DNA of 64,000 nucleotides, taken from the NCBI GenBank assembly GCA_039817415.1, contig JBCBVV010000002.1, positions 62,001 through 126,000 of the forward strand, given 5' to 3'. Both the position numbers and the translations under genes were made by a program. The stretch's first letter is position 1; each line of letters starts with the position of its first letter. Under the pieces are notes generated by a model. It ran no database searches and was not told the DNA's origin. It saw only the letters and a list, made by a program, of their open reading frames with translations. The DNA comes from JALEFZ01 sp039817415. Its GTDB lineage: Bacteria > Bacteroidota > Bacteroidia > J057. Positions 18,510 to 27,798 of the stretch are shown here, in pieces.

Positions 18510-19634
18510 ATGATCACCCTGACCTGGTCATCCCTATTGGTTCTATTTGGCATCATGCTAGGCGTTTTCCTGTTGATTTCTTTTTCTACAAACAAAGAAA
18601 TCAGGGAAACGCCTGGTTTTTCCTATTTGGCTTCCTTGTTGGCCATTATCATTATTGGACAATGTGGGAGATTCTTCTTTGAAGAACCCCTTTTATCAGA
18701 GTGGCCAAAATTTATCCTGCTTCCTGATCTTTTGCTCTTTAGTTTTGGTCCGCTTCTCTATCTCTATTTCAAAAGTAGATTTAGCAAGGAGAAACTAGCT
18801 CGCAGAGAACTTTGGCACCTTCTTCCTATGGTTTTGCATTGGATATCCCTTATTCTCATTGTGTTGGGGGTTCCAAACGAAGCCATTCTTGATATGGTGA
18901 AAGGGGATGCACATATCAACCTATTGTATGCGGGCTTGATGATCTCCATGGCATTTAATGGTGTCTATGCCTATTGGATCATCCGCTTAATTCGCACCTA
19001 CGAGACGGAAATTGACCGTACCTTAAGTTACGCCCAAGAATCCCTTCGTTTCTTCAGAATCACCTCTTGGTTTTACCTTTCTGATGTACTATTTGGCATA
19101 CTCTTGATCATACTTGGGTGGAGTCAGCAAGTTTTTCTAACAGGAGTAGGGATTTATGGAATCATTTGGCTCTTTTTAAGCGGCTTAGCCTATTACCTTG
19201 CTTTTTGTGCCATGTCCATGCCAGCTGTTTTCCAATTGCCTCTTTCTCCCCTAGAAAAAACCAAGTATGCTAACTCCAGTTTGACTGACAAACAGATCAG
19301 GCTATTGAAGACAAAGGTAGATATGTTGATGACGAGCAGGAAACTGCACTTGAATAATAAATTGAAAAAGGCAGACTTATTAGCCGAACTGGATATCAAC
19401 AGTAGAGATTTGAGTCGTGTGTTTACAGAGGGTTTTGGGATGAATTTCTTTGAATATATCAATGTCCATCGAGTACAGGAATTTATTCGCCTAGTGGAAG
19501 AGGAGCAATACAAACATCTGAGTTTGATTGGGATAGCTGAAAAAGCGGGTTTCAACTCAAAGGCTACGTTTTACAAGGCCTTCAAAGAGATCATAGGCGA
19601 AAGTCCAAGGGAGTATTTCAGAAATAAGGGCTGA
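18510..19634 (+). CDS. AraC-family regulator with multi-helix membrane N-terminus
   Basis: 374 residues. The N-terminal two thirds (to about 245) hold about seven hydrophobic helices, and the C-terminal 100 residues form the two helix-turn-helix AraC domain (DLSRVFTEGFGMNFFEYINVHRV, then IGIAEKAGFNSKATFYKAFKEIIGESPREYF). This architecture, a membrane sensor fused to AraC, is common in Bacteroidota. The ligand is unknown. The 4-nt spacing suggests it is cotranscribed with the membrane protein upstream. Confidence 0.9.
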   Translation: MITLTWSSLLVLFGIMLGVFLLISFSTNKEIRETPGFSYLASLLAIIIIGQCGRFFFEEPLLSEWPKFILLPDLLLFSFGPLLYLYFKSRFSKEKLARRELWHLLPMVLHWISLILIVLGVPNEAILDMVKGDAHINLLYAGLMISMAFNGVYAYWIIRLIRTYETEIDRTLSYAQESLRFFRITSWFYLSDVLFGILLIILGWSQQVFLTGVGIYGIIWLFLSGLAYYLAFCAMSMPAVFQLPLSPLEKTKYANSSLTDKQIRLLKTKVDMLMTSRKLHLNNKLKKADLLAELDINSRDLSRVFTEGFGMNFFEYINVHRVQEFIRLVEEEQYKHLSLIGIAEKAGFNSKATFYKAFKEIIGESPREYFRNKG

Positions 19635-19687
19635 GAACGAGGAGTATTGAAAATGGGTGAGTATTTTGCTGCAAGAAGTAAGCATCC

Positions 19688-20947
19688 ATGCTCCCAAAAT
19701 TTTTCTACAACAAGATATTTAGAATCATTTCCCTTTCTGTATTGGGTGTAGCAGCAGTGTTGTTGGCCTTGGATCGTTCCTCAAGAATTGGGATAGGATC
19801 TGATTTTCATGTTTTCTGGCAAGCGGGTTATGACTTCTTCCATGGGTTAAATATGTATGAGGCAATTGAGGGGGCTCGTATTCTCATTTACCCGCCCTTT
19901 GCGGCCTTCCTGTTTCAACCCCTAGCGATATTTCCTCTTCAGGCTTCAGCTGCTATTTTTTATTTACTGAATGTACTGGTACTATTGCCCCTTTCCATTT
20001 GGATGCTTCGAGAAATCCTCAACCTCATTGGATTTTCAAAGGAAAGAGTAGATATAACCTTGGTTTTGGCCGTCCTCTTATCTTTTAAATTCTTTTTCAA
20101 CAACCTCGGCATTTTTCAAGTCAATTTTCTTGTGTTTACCATTTCTTTGGCTGGTATCTACAACTACTTTTATCGAAGGGAAGGGCTTGCCTTCGTCTTC
20201 CTTGTGATTGCTACCTGTATCAAAATATACCCCGTCTTCCTACTTCTGTTTGTGTTCTTTGCCTGTTTGAAAGATAGAAGGGCGATACTTCAAGGAGTGG
20301 CAGCGGGCATCATTTGTATGGGAATTCCTGTGGCTGTTAGGGGAATAGAAATCTATCAAGTGTACTACGAGTTCTTTTTGGAGGAATTTGCCAAGGGAGT
20401 AGTGTGGGTAAGCGCCAATAATCACGGCCTTAAGTCCGCGGTCTACAAGGTATTTTTGCCATGGGGAACTAAGGTAAACTTATTTCCAGAGCAGGCTCCA
20501 CTAGCTTCAGTTGTTTCTAATCTGCTCCTTTTGTTGGTGTTGATATTGACTATCATGACGGCCTGGAAAGCGATTAAAAGTAGAGATCCCCTTAGGCTCA
20601 TACTTGCCTTTTCCTGTATCATGATATTTTCACACATGGTTTCTGGAATCACCTGGACAGCTCATTTGGTCAGTTTATTATTTATTCTGGTTCCTCTCCT
20701 GTTGCAAATGGACAGGAAAAAGAGGAGAGGAGAGCAAGTTGTCTTTGTTGGGTTAATGGCCATTGCCTTGATATTGTCTATCGAAGGAAGTGATACCACA
20801 GGGAGGTTTTTTTACGAGCTAGTTCGAACCTACGACTTGTTTACTTTGTTCCTTTTGAGCCTATTGGTCTATTTTACCTATCTCGCATATTCAGAACAGG
20901 TTTATTCTCCTATGACCCCACAAAGCTTGCCTTATGAAAGCACATAA
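19688..20947 (+). CDS. GT87-family (DUF2029) membrane glycosyltransferase
   Basis: A 419-residue GT-C type integral membrane protein with about 10 hydrophobic helices. The signature of the GT87/PimE-like family is visible after the first helix: GSDFHVFWQAGYDFFHGLNMYE, then YPPFAAFLFQPL and CIKIYPVFLLL. Such enzymes move sugars from polyprenyl-phosphate donors on the outer face of the inner membrane. The acceptor is unknown. Its end overlaps the next gene by 14 nt. Confidence 0.85.
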   Translation: MLPKFFYNKIFRIISLSVLGVAAVLLALDRSSRIGIGSDFHVFWQAGYDFFHGLNMYEAIEGARILIYPPFAAFLFQPLAIFPLQASAAIFYLLNVLVLLPLSIWMLREILNLIGFSKERVDITLVLAVLLSFKFFFNNLGIFQVNFLVFTISLAGIYNYFYRREGLAFVFLVIATCIKIYPVFLLLFVFFACLKDRRAILQGVAAGIICMGIPVAVRGIEIYQVYYEFFLEEFAKGVVWVSANNHGLKSAVYKVFLPWGTKVNLFPEQAPLASVVSNLLLLLVLILTIMTAWKAIKSRDPLRLILAFSCIMIFSHMVSGITWTAHLVSLLFILVPLLLQMDRKKRRGEQVVFVGLMAIALILSIEGSDTTGRFFYELVRTYDLFTLFLLSLLVYFTYLAYSEQVYSPMTPQSLPYEST

Positions 20948-21887
20948 TCCCATTTGTTTGTTGTTCATTCTTCTTTTGCCCTTTCTGATGCAGGCTCAGG
21001 GAAACAGAAACAATACCCTTTGGGCAGCGGATTGGAGTAAGAATGGTCGATACATGGCAGTAGGAGGGGATGACCAAATCCTTCGAGTATTTGATGGGAA
21101 ATCTTATGAACTCATTTTTTCAGATACACTTGAGGGAGATATACACAGACTGAGGTGGCACCCAACAGAAAATCTATTGGCAGTTGCAGGGACAGGGAAG
21201 GCCCCCCGAATCGTGGATTTTGATTGGGGCAGGACAATAGAATTAGATCAGCTTGAAGAACTCTCAGGAAGAGCTTTGGCATGGAGTCCTGCAGGAGATA
21301 CCCTAGCATTGGGGGGCTACGAAAAAGCCATTAGCCTATGGGATAAGAAGGGGAATCTGCTTCGAGAAATCCCAGCTGTTACAGGCAAAAGTATTGTTGC
21401 TATAGATTGGAATCCTAACAATGGGAACCTGATCGTCTTAAGTGAATATGTCTACGAATATACGCCTGAGGGACAAATCGTAAAGAAGTTTCGCCATAGA
21501 GATGAGGTAGTTTTGATGTTGACGCTCGCCTTTCATCCCTCTGGTGATTTTTATGTCATTGGGGATTATGGAGATTTCGAAAAGCCTTATCCACCTGTAT
21601 TACAGTACTGGTTTAGAGACCACCAATTGGACATAAGCTGGAAGAAAGGTAAGGCAGAGTTTAGGAATGTTGTATGGGATAGGAAAGGGAAGAAATTGGC
21701 TACAGCAAGCGATGCGCTCAGGGTTTTTGACCGCAAAGGAAAACTACTGCATGAAGGACTATCTCCAGATAAACTTTGGGGAGTCGCTTGGGATAAAAAA
21801 GGCAAGCGAATCCTAACTTCTAGCGAGAAAGGAGTTATTGCGGTTTGGACGAAAAAGGCCAAATTGAAGCAAGTCATTCTCTATTAA
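20934..21887 (+). CDS. Secreted WD40-repeat beta-propeller protein
   Basis: 317 residues. A signal peptide (about 1-21, ending MQAQ) precedes repeated WD40-like blades such as LWAADWSKNGRYMAVGGDDQILRVFDG, LRWHPTENLLAVAG, LAWSPAGDTLALGGYEKAISLWD and WGVAWDKKGKRILTSSEKGVIAVW. It is probably a periplasmic or exported binding scaffold. It overlaps the GT87 gene by 14 nt, so the two are translationally linked. Confidence 0.85.
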   Translation: MKAHNPICLLFILLLPFLMQAQGNRNNTLWAADWSKNGRYMAVGGDDQILRVFDGKSYELIFSDTLEGDIHRLRWHPTENLLAVAGTGKAPRIVDFDWGRTIELDQLEELSGRALAWSPAGDTLALGGYEKAISLWDKKGNLLREIPAVTGKSIVAIDWNPNNGNLIVLSEYVYEYTPEGQIVKKFRHRDEVVLMLTLAFHPSGDFYVIGDYGDFEKPYPPVLQYWFRDHQLDISWKKGKAEFRNVVWDRKGKKLATASDALRVFDRKGKLLHEGLSPDKLWGVAWDKKGKRILTSSEKGVIAVWTKKAKLKQVILY

Positions 21888-21915
21888 AGCAGGTCTCTTT
21901 TTTAATAACAGTTTC

Positions 21916-22323
21916 ATGGATATTTACCTATCAGATCAAAAAAATCTGGACATTCAAGACATCCTTCCTCTTTATGAAGCAAATGAATGGAGCTCGGCTC
22001 AGAAACCTGAATTATTACATAAGGCCCTTAATCATTCACACAGTTTGATCTCTGCCTGGCATGGAAAAAGATTAGTTGGCCTAGGGAATGCTATTTCTGA
22101 TGGCTATCTCATGGTTTATTATCCTCATTTGTTGGTGCATCCAGCATATCATGGGAAAGGAATTGGTGGGCTGATCGTGGCCAGAATGCAGGAAATCTAT
22201 GGAAGCTTTCACATGCAAATGTTGACAGCAGATGGGAAGGCCATCGCGTTTTACGAAAAAAATGGATTTAGCAGAGCTGGGGAAACAGCCCCTATGTGGA
22301 TTTATGAAGGCAAGGACCATTAA
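21916..22323 (+). CDS. GNAT-family N-acetyltransferase
   Basis: 135 residues with the acetyl-CoA binding motif A in LLVHPAYHGKGIGGLIVARM (Q/RxxGxG/A type) and the C-terminal FYEKNGF strand-helix. A cytoplasmic acyltransferase; the substrate cannot be predicted. The start is the ATG at 21916, 28 nt after the WD40 gene. Confidence 0.88.
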   Translation: MDIYLSDQKNLDIQDILPLYEANEWSSAQKPELLHKALNHSHSLISAWHGKRLVGLGNAISDGYLMVYYPHLLVHPAYHGKGIGGLIVARMQEIYGSFHMQMLTADGKAIAFYEKNGFSRAGETAPMWIYEGKDH

Positions 22324-22401
22324 ATAGCTTGGATTTAGACCTTTGCCATAAAATCGACTCAATTAGGTATATTATTGAGATGATAGAACAGTAGTAGCAG
22401 G

Positions 22402-23373
22402 ATGAAAAAAACGCAACTCGATGTATGCCCCAATTGTCAAACACCTTTTGGAGAAGCCGATAACTATTGTGGGAATTGTGGACAGAAGAATGTGACCCAC
22501 AAAACCCCCTTCCGCATATTTGTATTGGAAATGCTGAGCTCCATATTTAATGTGGAGGCAAAATATATTTATACCGTTCGTGATTTGTTTATTCCCGGTC
22601 TCCTGACAAGCGAATACAACAAACTAAGAAGAGCTCGATACAGTCATCCCTTACGATTTTACTTTTTTATTTCAGTAATATTTTTCCTTGCCCTCGGCTA
22701 TGTGAGCAAGAAAAACATTCAAGCACTAGATTATGAGATTAAGCAGACTGTCTCACCAGAAACCTTCATGAGCGACAAAAGGGAAGGCTCTATTACCATA
22801 GGGAAGGGGCTGACCTTTGATTGGGAAGATGACTCATCCAGACAAGAATTTATCAATTTAGCTACCCTCCAGCCTTATACGGTGGACAACATCGATACCT
22901 TTCTTACAGCTCGGGGAATTGAGTTCAACTGGATTCAACTACAATCCACGCATTTCATGGTCTCCATCATGTCAGGAAGGGCAGATTATGTAAGCCTATA
23001 CAACAAGGTCCTTCAAAATGCCTCGCGATCCCTCTTTTTCCTCATGCCCTTCTTTGCCTTGATTCTCAAAATTCTGTATGTCCGGAGGCATTATTATTAC
23101 AGCGAACACTTCATTTTCGCCCTTAACTTTCACTCCTTCCTCTTCTTATTTCTCATGTTGGTCTTTGGAATAAAGATCTACCTGTTTGACCATGACAGCC
23201 TGTATTTCTTTCCCTTATTTCTTTTGCCATATCTCTTTGTCAGCATGAAGCGAGTTTATCAGCAGTCATGGGGAAAAACCTTCGTAAAATTCTTTATGCT
23301 CCTTGTGATGTATATTTTTTTGCTGTTCATGGCAGTTGGGGGCACCACCTTTTTGACCATAATTGATTGGTAG
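22402..23373 (+). CDS. DUF3667 zinc-ribbon membrane protein
   Basis: 323 residues. An N-terminal zinc ribbon (CPNCQ at 9-12, then CGNCGQ about 27-32) is followed by the DUF3667 core with FSTVRDL-like (YTVRDLFIPG) and RARYSHPLRFYFFIS motifs, and three to five membrane helices. The family is widespread in Bacteroidota; its function is unknown. It stands alone. Confidence 0.85.
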   Translation: MKKTQLDVCPNCQTPFGEADNYCGNCGQKNVTHKTPFRIFVLEMLSSIFNVEAKYIYTVRDLFIPGLLTSEYNKLRRARYSHPLRFYFFISVIFFLALGYVSKKNIQALDYEIKQTVSPETFMSDKREGSITIGKGLTFDWEDDSSRQEFINLATLQPYTVDNIDTFLTARGIEFNWIQLQSTHFMVSIMSGRADYVSLYNKVLQNASRSLFFLMPFFALILKILYVRRHYYYSEHFIFALNFHSFLFLFLMLVFGIKIYLFDHDSLYFFPLFLLPYLFVSMKRVYQQSWGKTFVKFFMLLVMYIFLLFMAVGGTTFLTIIDW

Positions 23374-23461
23374 GTTCTTTGGCAAGATTCCCCATGAAGA
23401 TGGGACAACCTTGTAGCTTCCTTTTCCATCTGACCTTAGGTCAATTTAATTCCCAAATGTT

Positions 23462-25090
23462 ATGAAAAAATCCATCCTACTCGGGCTGGCACTCATGCTA
23501 TGCTTGTCAGCCTTTCCTCAAAATTTTGAGCAACAAGCCGATCAACTTCTGACCGAACTATTCCCAGCTGATGGTCCTGGAGGAACAGCAATAGTGGCCC
23601 AAAAAGGTGAAATTATCTATCACAAGGCTTTCGGTAAGGCAAACCTGGAGCTGGATGTAGACATGCAAACAGACTACATCTTCCGTATCGGTTCTGTTAC
23701 CAAGCAATTTACAGCCTGTGCCATCCTTCGCTTGATGGAAGAAGGGAAGTTATCCTTGCAGGACCCTGTTACAAAGTTTATCGAAGACTATCCCACCCAT
23801 GGATATGAGATCACAGTCGAGCACCTTCTTACCCATACCTCAGGTATATTCAGCTACACTCAGCTGGAAAAATGGGATATGGAAGAAAAGAAACGTGACT
23901 TTACTCCCTTGGAAATGATTGACTATTTCAAAAGCGAGAACATGGACTTCGCGCCAGGGACCCAATGGAAATACAACAATTCGGGCTATTACATCCTTGG
24001 ACATATCATTGAAAAACTAAGCGGGAAATCCTACGCAGAATACATTGAAACCGAGTTTTTTGAGCCCTTAGGAATGAAAAATTCTATGTATGACAACTTC
24101 TCAAATATCATCAAAGGAAGGGCTGATGGTTACTTCGCTCCGAATGTGAATGCGGCCTTTTTGAGTAATACACAAGCCTACGCGGCTGGTTCCTTGCTGT
24201 CAAATTCAGGGGATTTGTTCAAGTGGTATACCGCCGTGATGGGGGGCAAAGTCGTGTCTAAAGAAAGTCTAAAATTGGCACACACAGCCTACGTGCTGAA
24301 GGATGGAAGGCCTACAGATTATGGATTTGGTTGGTTTTTAGGGAACGTCAATGGGAGTCCTATGATTCAGCATTCAGGTGGCATCTTCGGTTATTTGACT
24401 GGAACAGCTTATTTGCCAGAAGAGGAAGTCTTTGTTGCCATCCTATCCAATTGCAACTGCCATAATCCGGTAAATCCTACCTTCAAACTGGCTGGAATGG
24501 CAATAGGTAAGCCTTATGCTTATGAGCCTATTAGCCTAAAAAAGAAAGAACTCCCCAAATATGTAGGCGTCTATGAAAGTGCTGAAGGGAACAAACGCTA
24601 TATAAGTATGGAAGATGGTGTCTTGTATTACACCCCTGAGGGAGAAGACCGATTAAGGCTTTCTGCTAAATCAGCTACCCAGTTTTTCTATGAGAATGGA
24701 CTTGAATTGCTGGATTTTTCAGTCGATAAAAAAGGAAAGGTAACTGAACTAGTATCCCGAAGCTACAGGATGCCCACTACTTACAAGAAAATTTCTGATG
24801 AACTACCAAAGAGGGAAGTGGTCGAACTAAGCCCAGAACAAATTACCCCTTTGCTAGGAGAATATGAACTAAGAGAAGGCTTTGTGATCACCATATACAC
24901 GGAGGGCGAGAAAATCATGTCGGTAGCCACCAATCAAGACCCCTCTGAAGTATTCCCCTTTGCTGAGAATAAGTTCTTTGTAAAAGATTTTGACGGAGAA
25001 ATGGAGTTTCCTCTAAATGAAGAAGGAAAAGTAGAAAAAATGATTCTTACACAGGGTAAGGATACTTATACCCTAAAAAAAATCAAATAA
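23462..25090 (+). CDS. Exported serine hydrolase (beta-lactamase superfamily)
   Basis: 542 residues with a signal peptide ending about SAFPQ (1-20). Active-site motifs of the class C/PBP fold are S78-V-T-K81, YNN in WKYNNSGYYILG, and HSGG in MIQHSGGIFGY. A C-terminal extension of about 170 residues is rich in beta structure (DUF3471-like). Such proteins are usually peptidases or esterases. This is one of three such hydrolases in the window. Confidence 0.88.
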   Translation: MKKSILLGLALMLCLSAFPQNFEQQADQLLTELFPADGPGGTAIVAQKGEIIYHKAFGKANLELDVDMQTDYIFRIGSVTKQFTACAILRLMEEGKLSLQDPVTKFIEDYPTHGYEITVEHLLTHTSGIFSYTQLEKWDMEEKKRDFTPLEMIDYFKSENMDFAPGTQWKYNNSGYYILGHIIEKLSGKSYAEYIETEFFEPLGMKNSMYDNFSNIIKGRADGYFAPNVNAAFLSNTQAYAAGSLLSNSGDLFKWYTAVMGGKVVSKESLKLAHTAYVLKDGRPTDYGFGWFLGNVNGSPMIQHSGGIFGYLTGTAYLPEEEVFVAILSNCNCHNPVNPTFKLAGMAIGKPYAYEPISLKKKELPKYVGVYESAEGNKRYISMEDGVLYYTPEGEDRLRLSAKSATQFFYENGLELLDFSVDKKGKVTELVSRSYRMPTTYKKISDELPKREVVELSPEQITPLLGEYELREGFVITIYTEGEKIMSVATNQDPSEVFPFAENKFFVKDFDGEMEFPLNEEGKVEKMILTQGKDTYTLKKIK

Positions 25091-25109
25091 GTTGTTTTAT
25101 GGGGAATCC

Positions 25110-25586
25110 TTAAGAAAGGGGTTCTCCCGCTTTCCAATTGAGGATACGGTTTTCGATATCTGCGCTGACCCCGTCAGAAAAGGCTTGCCTAAGTTGGAAC
25201 TTGAATTCATCCCGGTCCTTGTCATTGACATTCATTTGATGTGTCCATTGGTTGACAAGGGAGACGACATTAGGGAAAAGGGTTTCGGAAGGCTTGAGAT
25301 AGGATTTGAAACTACCTACAAGAATGGCTTGGTTAATAAAGGCTTCCATTTCGGGCTTCACAATCACTTCAGCCTTAGAAATAAATTTCCTCATTTCGGC
25401 TCCATCCATTTGACCATCGGTAAGAACCATGGCAATATGTTGATTTCTCAGGCGCACATATTTGTCTTCGAATTGGTGAAGCAATTCCATCACTCTCTTG
25501 AGAACGAGCCTCTTTGCCCTGGCATTCCAGCCCAAGGCGATGAAAGGAATGGTTATAGCACCGATGACAAAGGTTAGTGGACCCAT
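25110..25586 (-). CDS. Small membrane-anchored protein of unknown function
   Basis: 158 residues with one N-terminal hydrophobic helix (about 3-19) followed by a charged, mostly helical domain. No family recognised. A frame on the opposite strand is open over almost the same stretch. The minus frame is chosen because it has a sensible membrane anchor and helical periodicity, and it lies in line with pheS. Confidence 0.65.
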   Translation of the reverse strand: MGPLTFVIGAITIPFIALGWNARAKRLVLKRVMELLHQFEDKYVRLRNQHIAMVLTDGQMDGAEMRKFISKAEVIVKPEMEAFINQAILVGSFKSYLKPSETLFPNVVSLVNQWTHQMNVNDKDRDEFKFQLRQAFSDGVSADIENRILNWKAGEPLS

Positions 25587-25607
25587 ATTAAGGCTTGGCG
25601 TAAAAAA

Positions 25608-25667
25608 GGGTATGAAACATGTTGAAGAAATGAAGGTCAGAATGATCTGTCGGCATGTTTCATACCC
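25608..25667 (-). terminator. Long-armed hairpin after pheS
   Basis: Perfect 14-bp arms GGGTATGAAACATG (25608-25621) and CATGTTTCATACCC (25654-25667) around a 32-nt loop. On the minus strand it is followed by a six-T run, which fits termination of pheS. Confidence 0.7.
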
Positions 25668-25692
25668 CTGTAGTATTTCAATATATCAATTC

Positions 25693-26718
25693 CTAAGCGT
25701 TAATTCTGTTGAACTGCTTAAGGAATCTGATGTCATTTTGTGAGTACAATCGTAAATCAGGCACACGATACAGCAACTGAGCGATACGCTCAACCCCCAT
25801 CCCGAATGCAAAGCCCGAGTATTTATCAGGATCAATGTTGCAATTGGCCAATACATTTGGGTCAACAACTCCACATCCCATGATCTCAACCCATCCAGTA
25901 TGCTTGCAGACGTTACAACCTTTTCCCCCACAAATGCGACAAGTAACATCCATCTCTGCAGAAATTTCTGTAAAGGGGAAGTAGGATGGACGCAGCTGAA
26001 TATTGGTGTCTTCTCCAAAAATCTCCCTCACGAAGTACAGCAAGGACTGTTTCATGTCTGCAAAGGAAATCCCTTCATCTACAACGAGTCCTTCTACCTG
26101 ATGGAAAAAGCAGTGTGCACGAGCGGAAATAGCTTCATTCCTATACACACGACCTGGTGCCAATACACGAATAGGAGGCTCTTCATTTTCCATCACCCTT
26201 ACCTGTACGGAGGAGGTATGGGTTCTTAGCAAGTAATCAGGATTCCTATTCACGAAGAAGGTATCCTGCATATCTCTTGCAGGGTGATTATCCGGGAAAT
26301 TGAGCGCCGTAAAATTGTGGAAATCATCTTCGATCTCTGGCCCTTCGGCTATGGTGTAGCCAAGGCGCTCAAAAATGGAAACGATTTTATTCTGGACAAT
26401 AGAGAGAGGGTGGCGAGAACCCGCAATATGTGGATCGCCAGGTAGCGTCAGGTCATGTGGACGATCTGCACCTCTACTCGCAGCTTTTAAGGACTGCTGA
26501 AATTCCTGTAGACGATTTTGAGCAATGGTTTTCAGCTCGTTTAATGGCTTCCCAATGTCTCGTTTCTGATCACCTGGAAGCCCTCTAAACTCCGAAAAGA
26601 GGTCATTGATGATCCCTTTCTTGTTTGTGAACTTCCGGCGATATGCCTCCAGCTCCTCTTCGGTTTTTACTTGAAAATCCTTGATTTCGCCCAGTAAGGA
26701 CTTGATTTTATCCAGCAT
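25693..26718 (-). CDS. pheS: Phenylalanine-tRNA ligase alpha subunit
   Basis: Catalytic subunit of the (alpha-beta)2 synthetase that charges tRNA-Phe; 341 residues, normal length. The N-terminal coiled coil (1-90) is followed by the class II aminoacyl-tRNA synthetase core: HPLSIVQNKI, the GPEIEDDFHNFTALNFP segment, motif 2 around VYRNEAISARAHCFFHQVEG, and motif 3 GFAFGMGVERIAQL. The metal/cysteine segment CRICGGKGCNVCKHTGW is typical of many bacterial PheS proteins. It lies 20 nt after an LRR gene; pheT is not adjacent. Confidence 0.95.
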   Translation of the reverse strand: MLDKIKSLLGEIKDFQVKTEEELEAYRRKFTNKKGIINDLFSEFRGLPGDQKRDIGKPLNELKTIAQNRLQEFQQSLKAASRGADRPHDLTLPGDPHIAGSRHPLSIVQNKIVSIFERLGYTIAEGPEIEDDFHNFTALNFPDNHPARDMQDTFFVNRNPDYLLRTHTSSVQVRVMENEEPPIRVLAPGRVYRNEAISARAHCFFHQVEGLVVDEGISFADMKQSLLYFVREIFGEDTNIQLRPSYFPFTEISAEMDVTCRICGGKGCNVCKHTGWVEIMGCGVVDPNVLANCNIDPDKYSGFAFGMGVERIAQLLYRVPDLRLYSQNDIRFLKQFNRINA

Positions 26719-26738
26719 CCCGGCTGTATGAATTAGTA

Positions 26739-27356
26739 TTAATGGATAACCTCACAACGTGGTAGCTGATATTCCAACAGCTTAATGTCGTACGTAGTGA
26801 GGTTGTTATTTGATACGTTGAGGGTTCTTAATTTGCTCAGTCCTCCTAGCCATGCAGGAAATTCCACTAGCCTGTTATTGGCGATGAAAAGGGTATGGAG
26901 ATGCTCCATATCTTTCATGGATTCGGGTAGGTACCTGAGGTGATTTTTGGTCATGATGAGAACCTGAAGGTTCTTCAACAAAGCAATATCTTCTGGTAGA
27001 AGTTTGATTTTGTTGTTGCCCAAGTCTAGGACCTGAATGTTGGGGAAGTAAAGAAGGTCTCTTGGTACTTCCTTTAACTTTTGCCCTGAAAGAGAGAGTT
27101 TATACACTTTCTCAGGGTTGGAAATAGCCTCCTGAATGTTGGTGTACCACTTCTGACGCTGAAGGGCGGCAGCTCCCAGTATGGGCCCTGGTTCGGGGGT
27201 AAATTCTGGATTGGGTAAAATCACCTCTGTAGATGTATCCACAACAACTTCGGGGTTGGTTGGAATGGTTTTCTCCATTTGGGTACTATCTACTTGCGCG
27301 AATATGCCTTGAGCCGTACAAAACAACAAGGCAGAGAGGACGATACGGTTTAGCAT
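26739..27356 (-). CDS. Exported leucine-rich-repeat protein
   Basis: 205 residues. A signal peptide (1-21, ending GIFAQ) and a Pro/Glu-rich spacer are followed by about five LRRs of the LxxLxLxxNxLxxLP type (for example IQVLDLGNNKIKLLPEDI, LQVLIMTKNHLRYLPESM, LRTLNVSNNNL). Probably a periplasmic or surface protein-binding scaffold. It precedes pheS by 20 nt, an odd pairing for an essential synthetase. Confidence 0.85.
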   Translation of the reverse strand: MLNRIVLSALLFCTAQGIFAQVDSTQMEKTIPTNPEVVVDTSTEVILPNPEFTPEPGPILGAAALQRQKWYTNIQEAISNPEKVYKLSLSGQKLKEVPRDLLYFPNIQVLDLGNNKIKLLPEDIALLKNLQVLIMTKNHLRYLPESMKDMEHLHTLFIANNRLVEFPAWLGGLSKLRTLNVSNNNLTTYDIKLLEYQLPRCEVIH

Positions 27357-27409
27357 GTTAATTGGGTAATATTCCGCTAAAGATAAGCAATGGTGTCTAA
27401 AAGATTCAA

Positions 27410-27417
27410 CAAAGATA
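27410..27417 (-). promoter_or_regulatory. Candidate -7 element upstream of the LRR-pheS unit
   Basis: TATCTTTG on the minus strand matches the Bacteroidota -7 consensus TAnnTTTG, 54 nt upstream of the LRR start. No TTG was found at the standard -33 spacing. Confidence 0.4.
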
Positions 27418-27460
27418 GAAGGTTTGAGTTAAGATAATAGCCGCCAAAAGCGGATTTAGG

Positions 27461-27793
27461 ATGAATATCCATCCAATTGACTTAGAATCAATTGCGTTTC
27501 AAATGGGAAAAAGCAAACTAAAAAATCTTTCCACAAAAGAAATTGACCGAATAATCGAAATGGCCTGGGAGGACAGAACCACCTTTGATGCCATCAAAAT
27601 CCAGTTTGGCTTGAGCGAAGGAGAGGTCATCAAATTGATGAGGCGTGAGATGAAGCCCTCTAGTTGGCGCATGTGGCGCGCAAGAGTGCAGGGGAGAAAA
27701 ACTAAGCACGGAGCCGCTAGAGGAATGGACGTTGATCGATTCCGCTCCAAAATGCAGCGCCAAATTACCCACAATAAAATCTCCAAACGTTAG
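27461..27793 (+). CDS. TIGR03643/DUF2805 family protein
   Basis: 110 residues, matching the small conserved family with the core LSTKEIDRIIEMAWEDRTTFDAIKIQFGLSE then LMRREMKPSSWRMWRARVQGRKTKH. It is predicted to contain a helix-turn-helix-like fold, but the function is unknown. The frame starts at 27461; an internal ATG at codon 15 (MGKSKLKN) also fits the family start. Confidence 0.85.
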   Translation: MNIHPIDLESIAFQMGKSKLKNLSTKEIDRIIEMAWEDRTTFDAIKIQFGLSEGEVIKLMRREMKPSSWRMWRARVQGRKTKHGAARGMDVDRFRSKMQRQITHNKISKR

Positions 27794-27798
27794 CCCAT

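Noticed and set aside
25092..25577. Plus-strand frame of 161 codons opposite the small membrane protein
   Set aside because: No signal, domain or helical pattern; the minus frame has a membrane anchor and charged helices.
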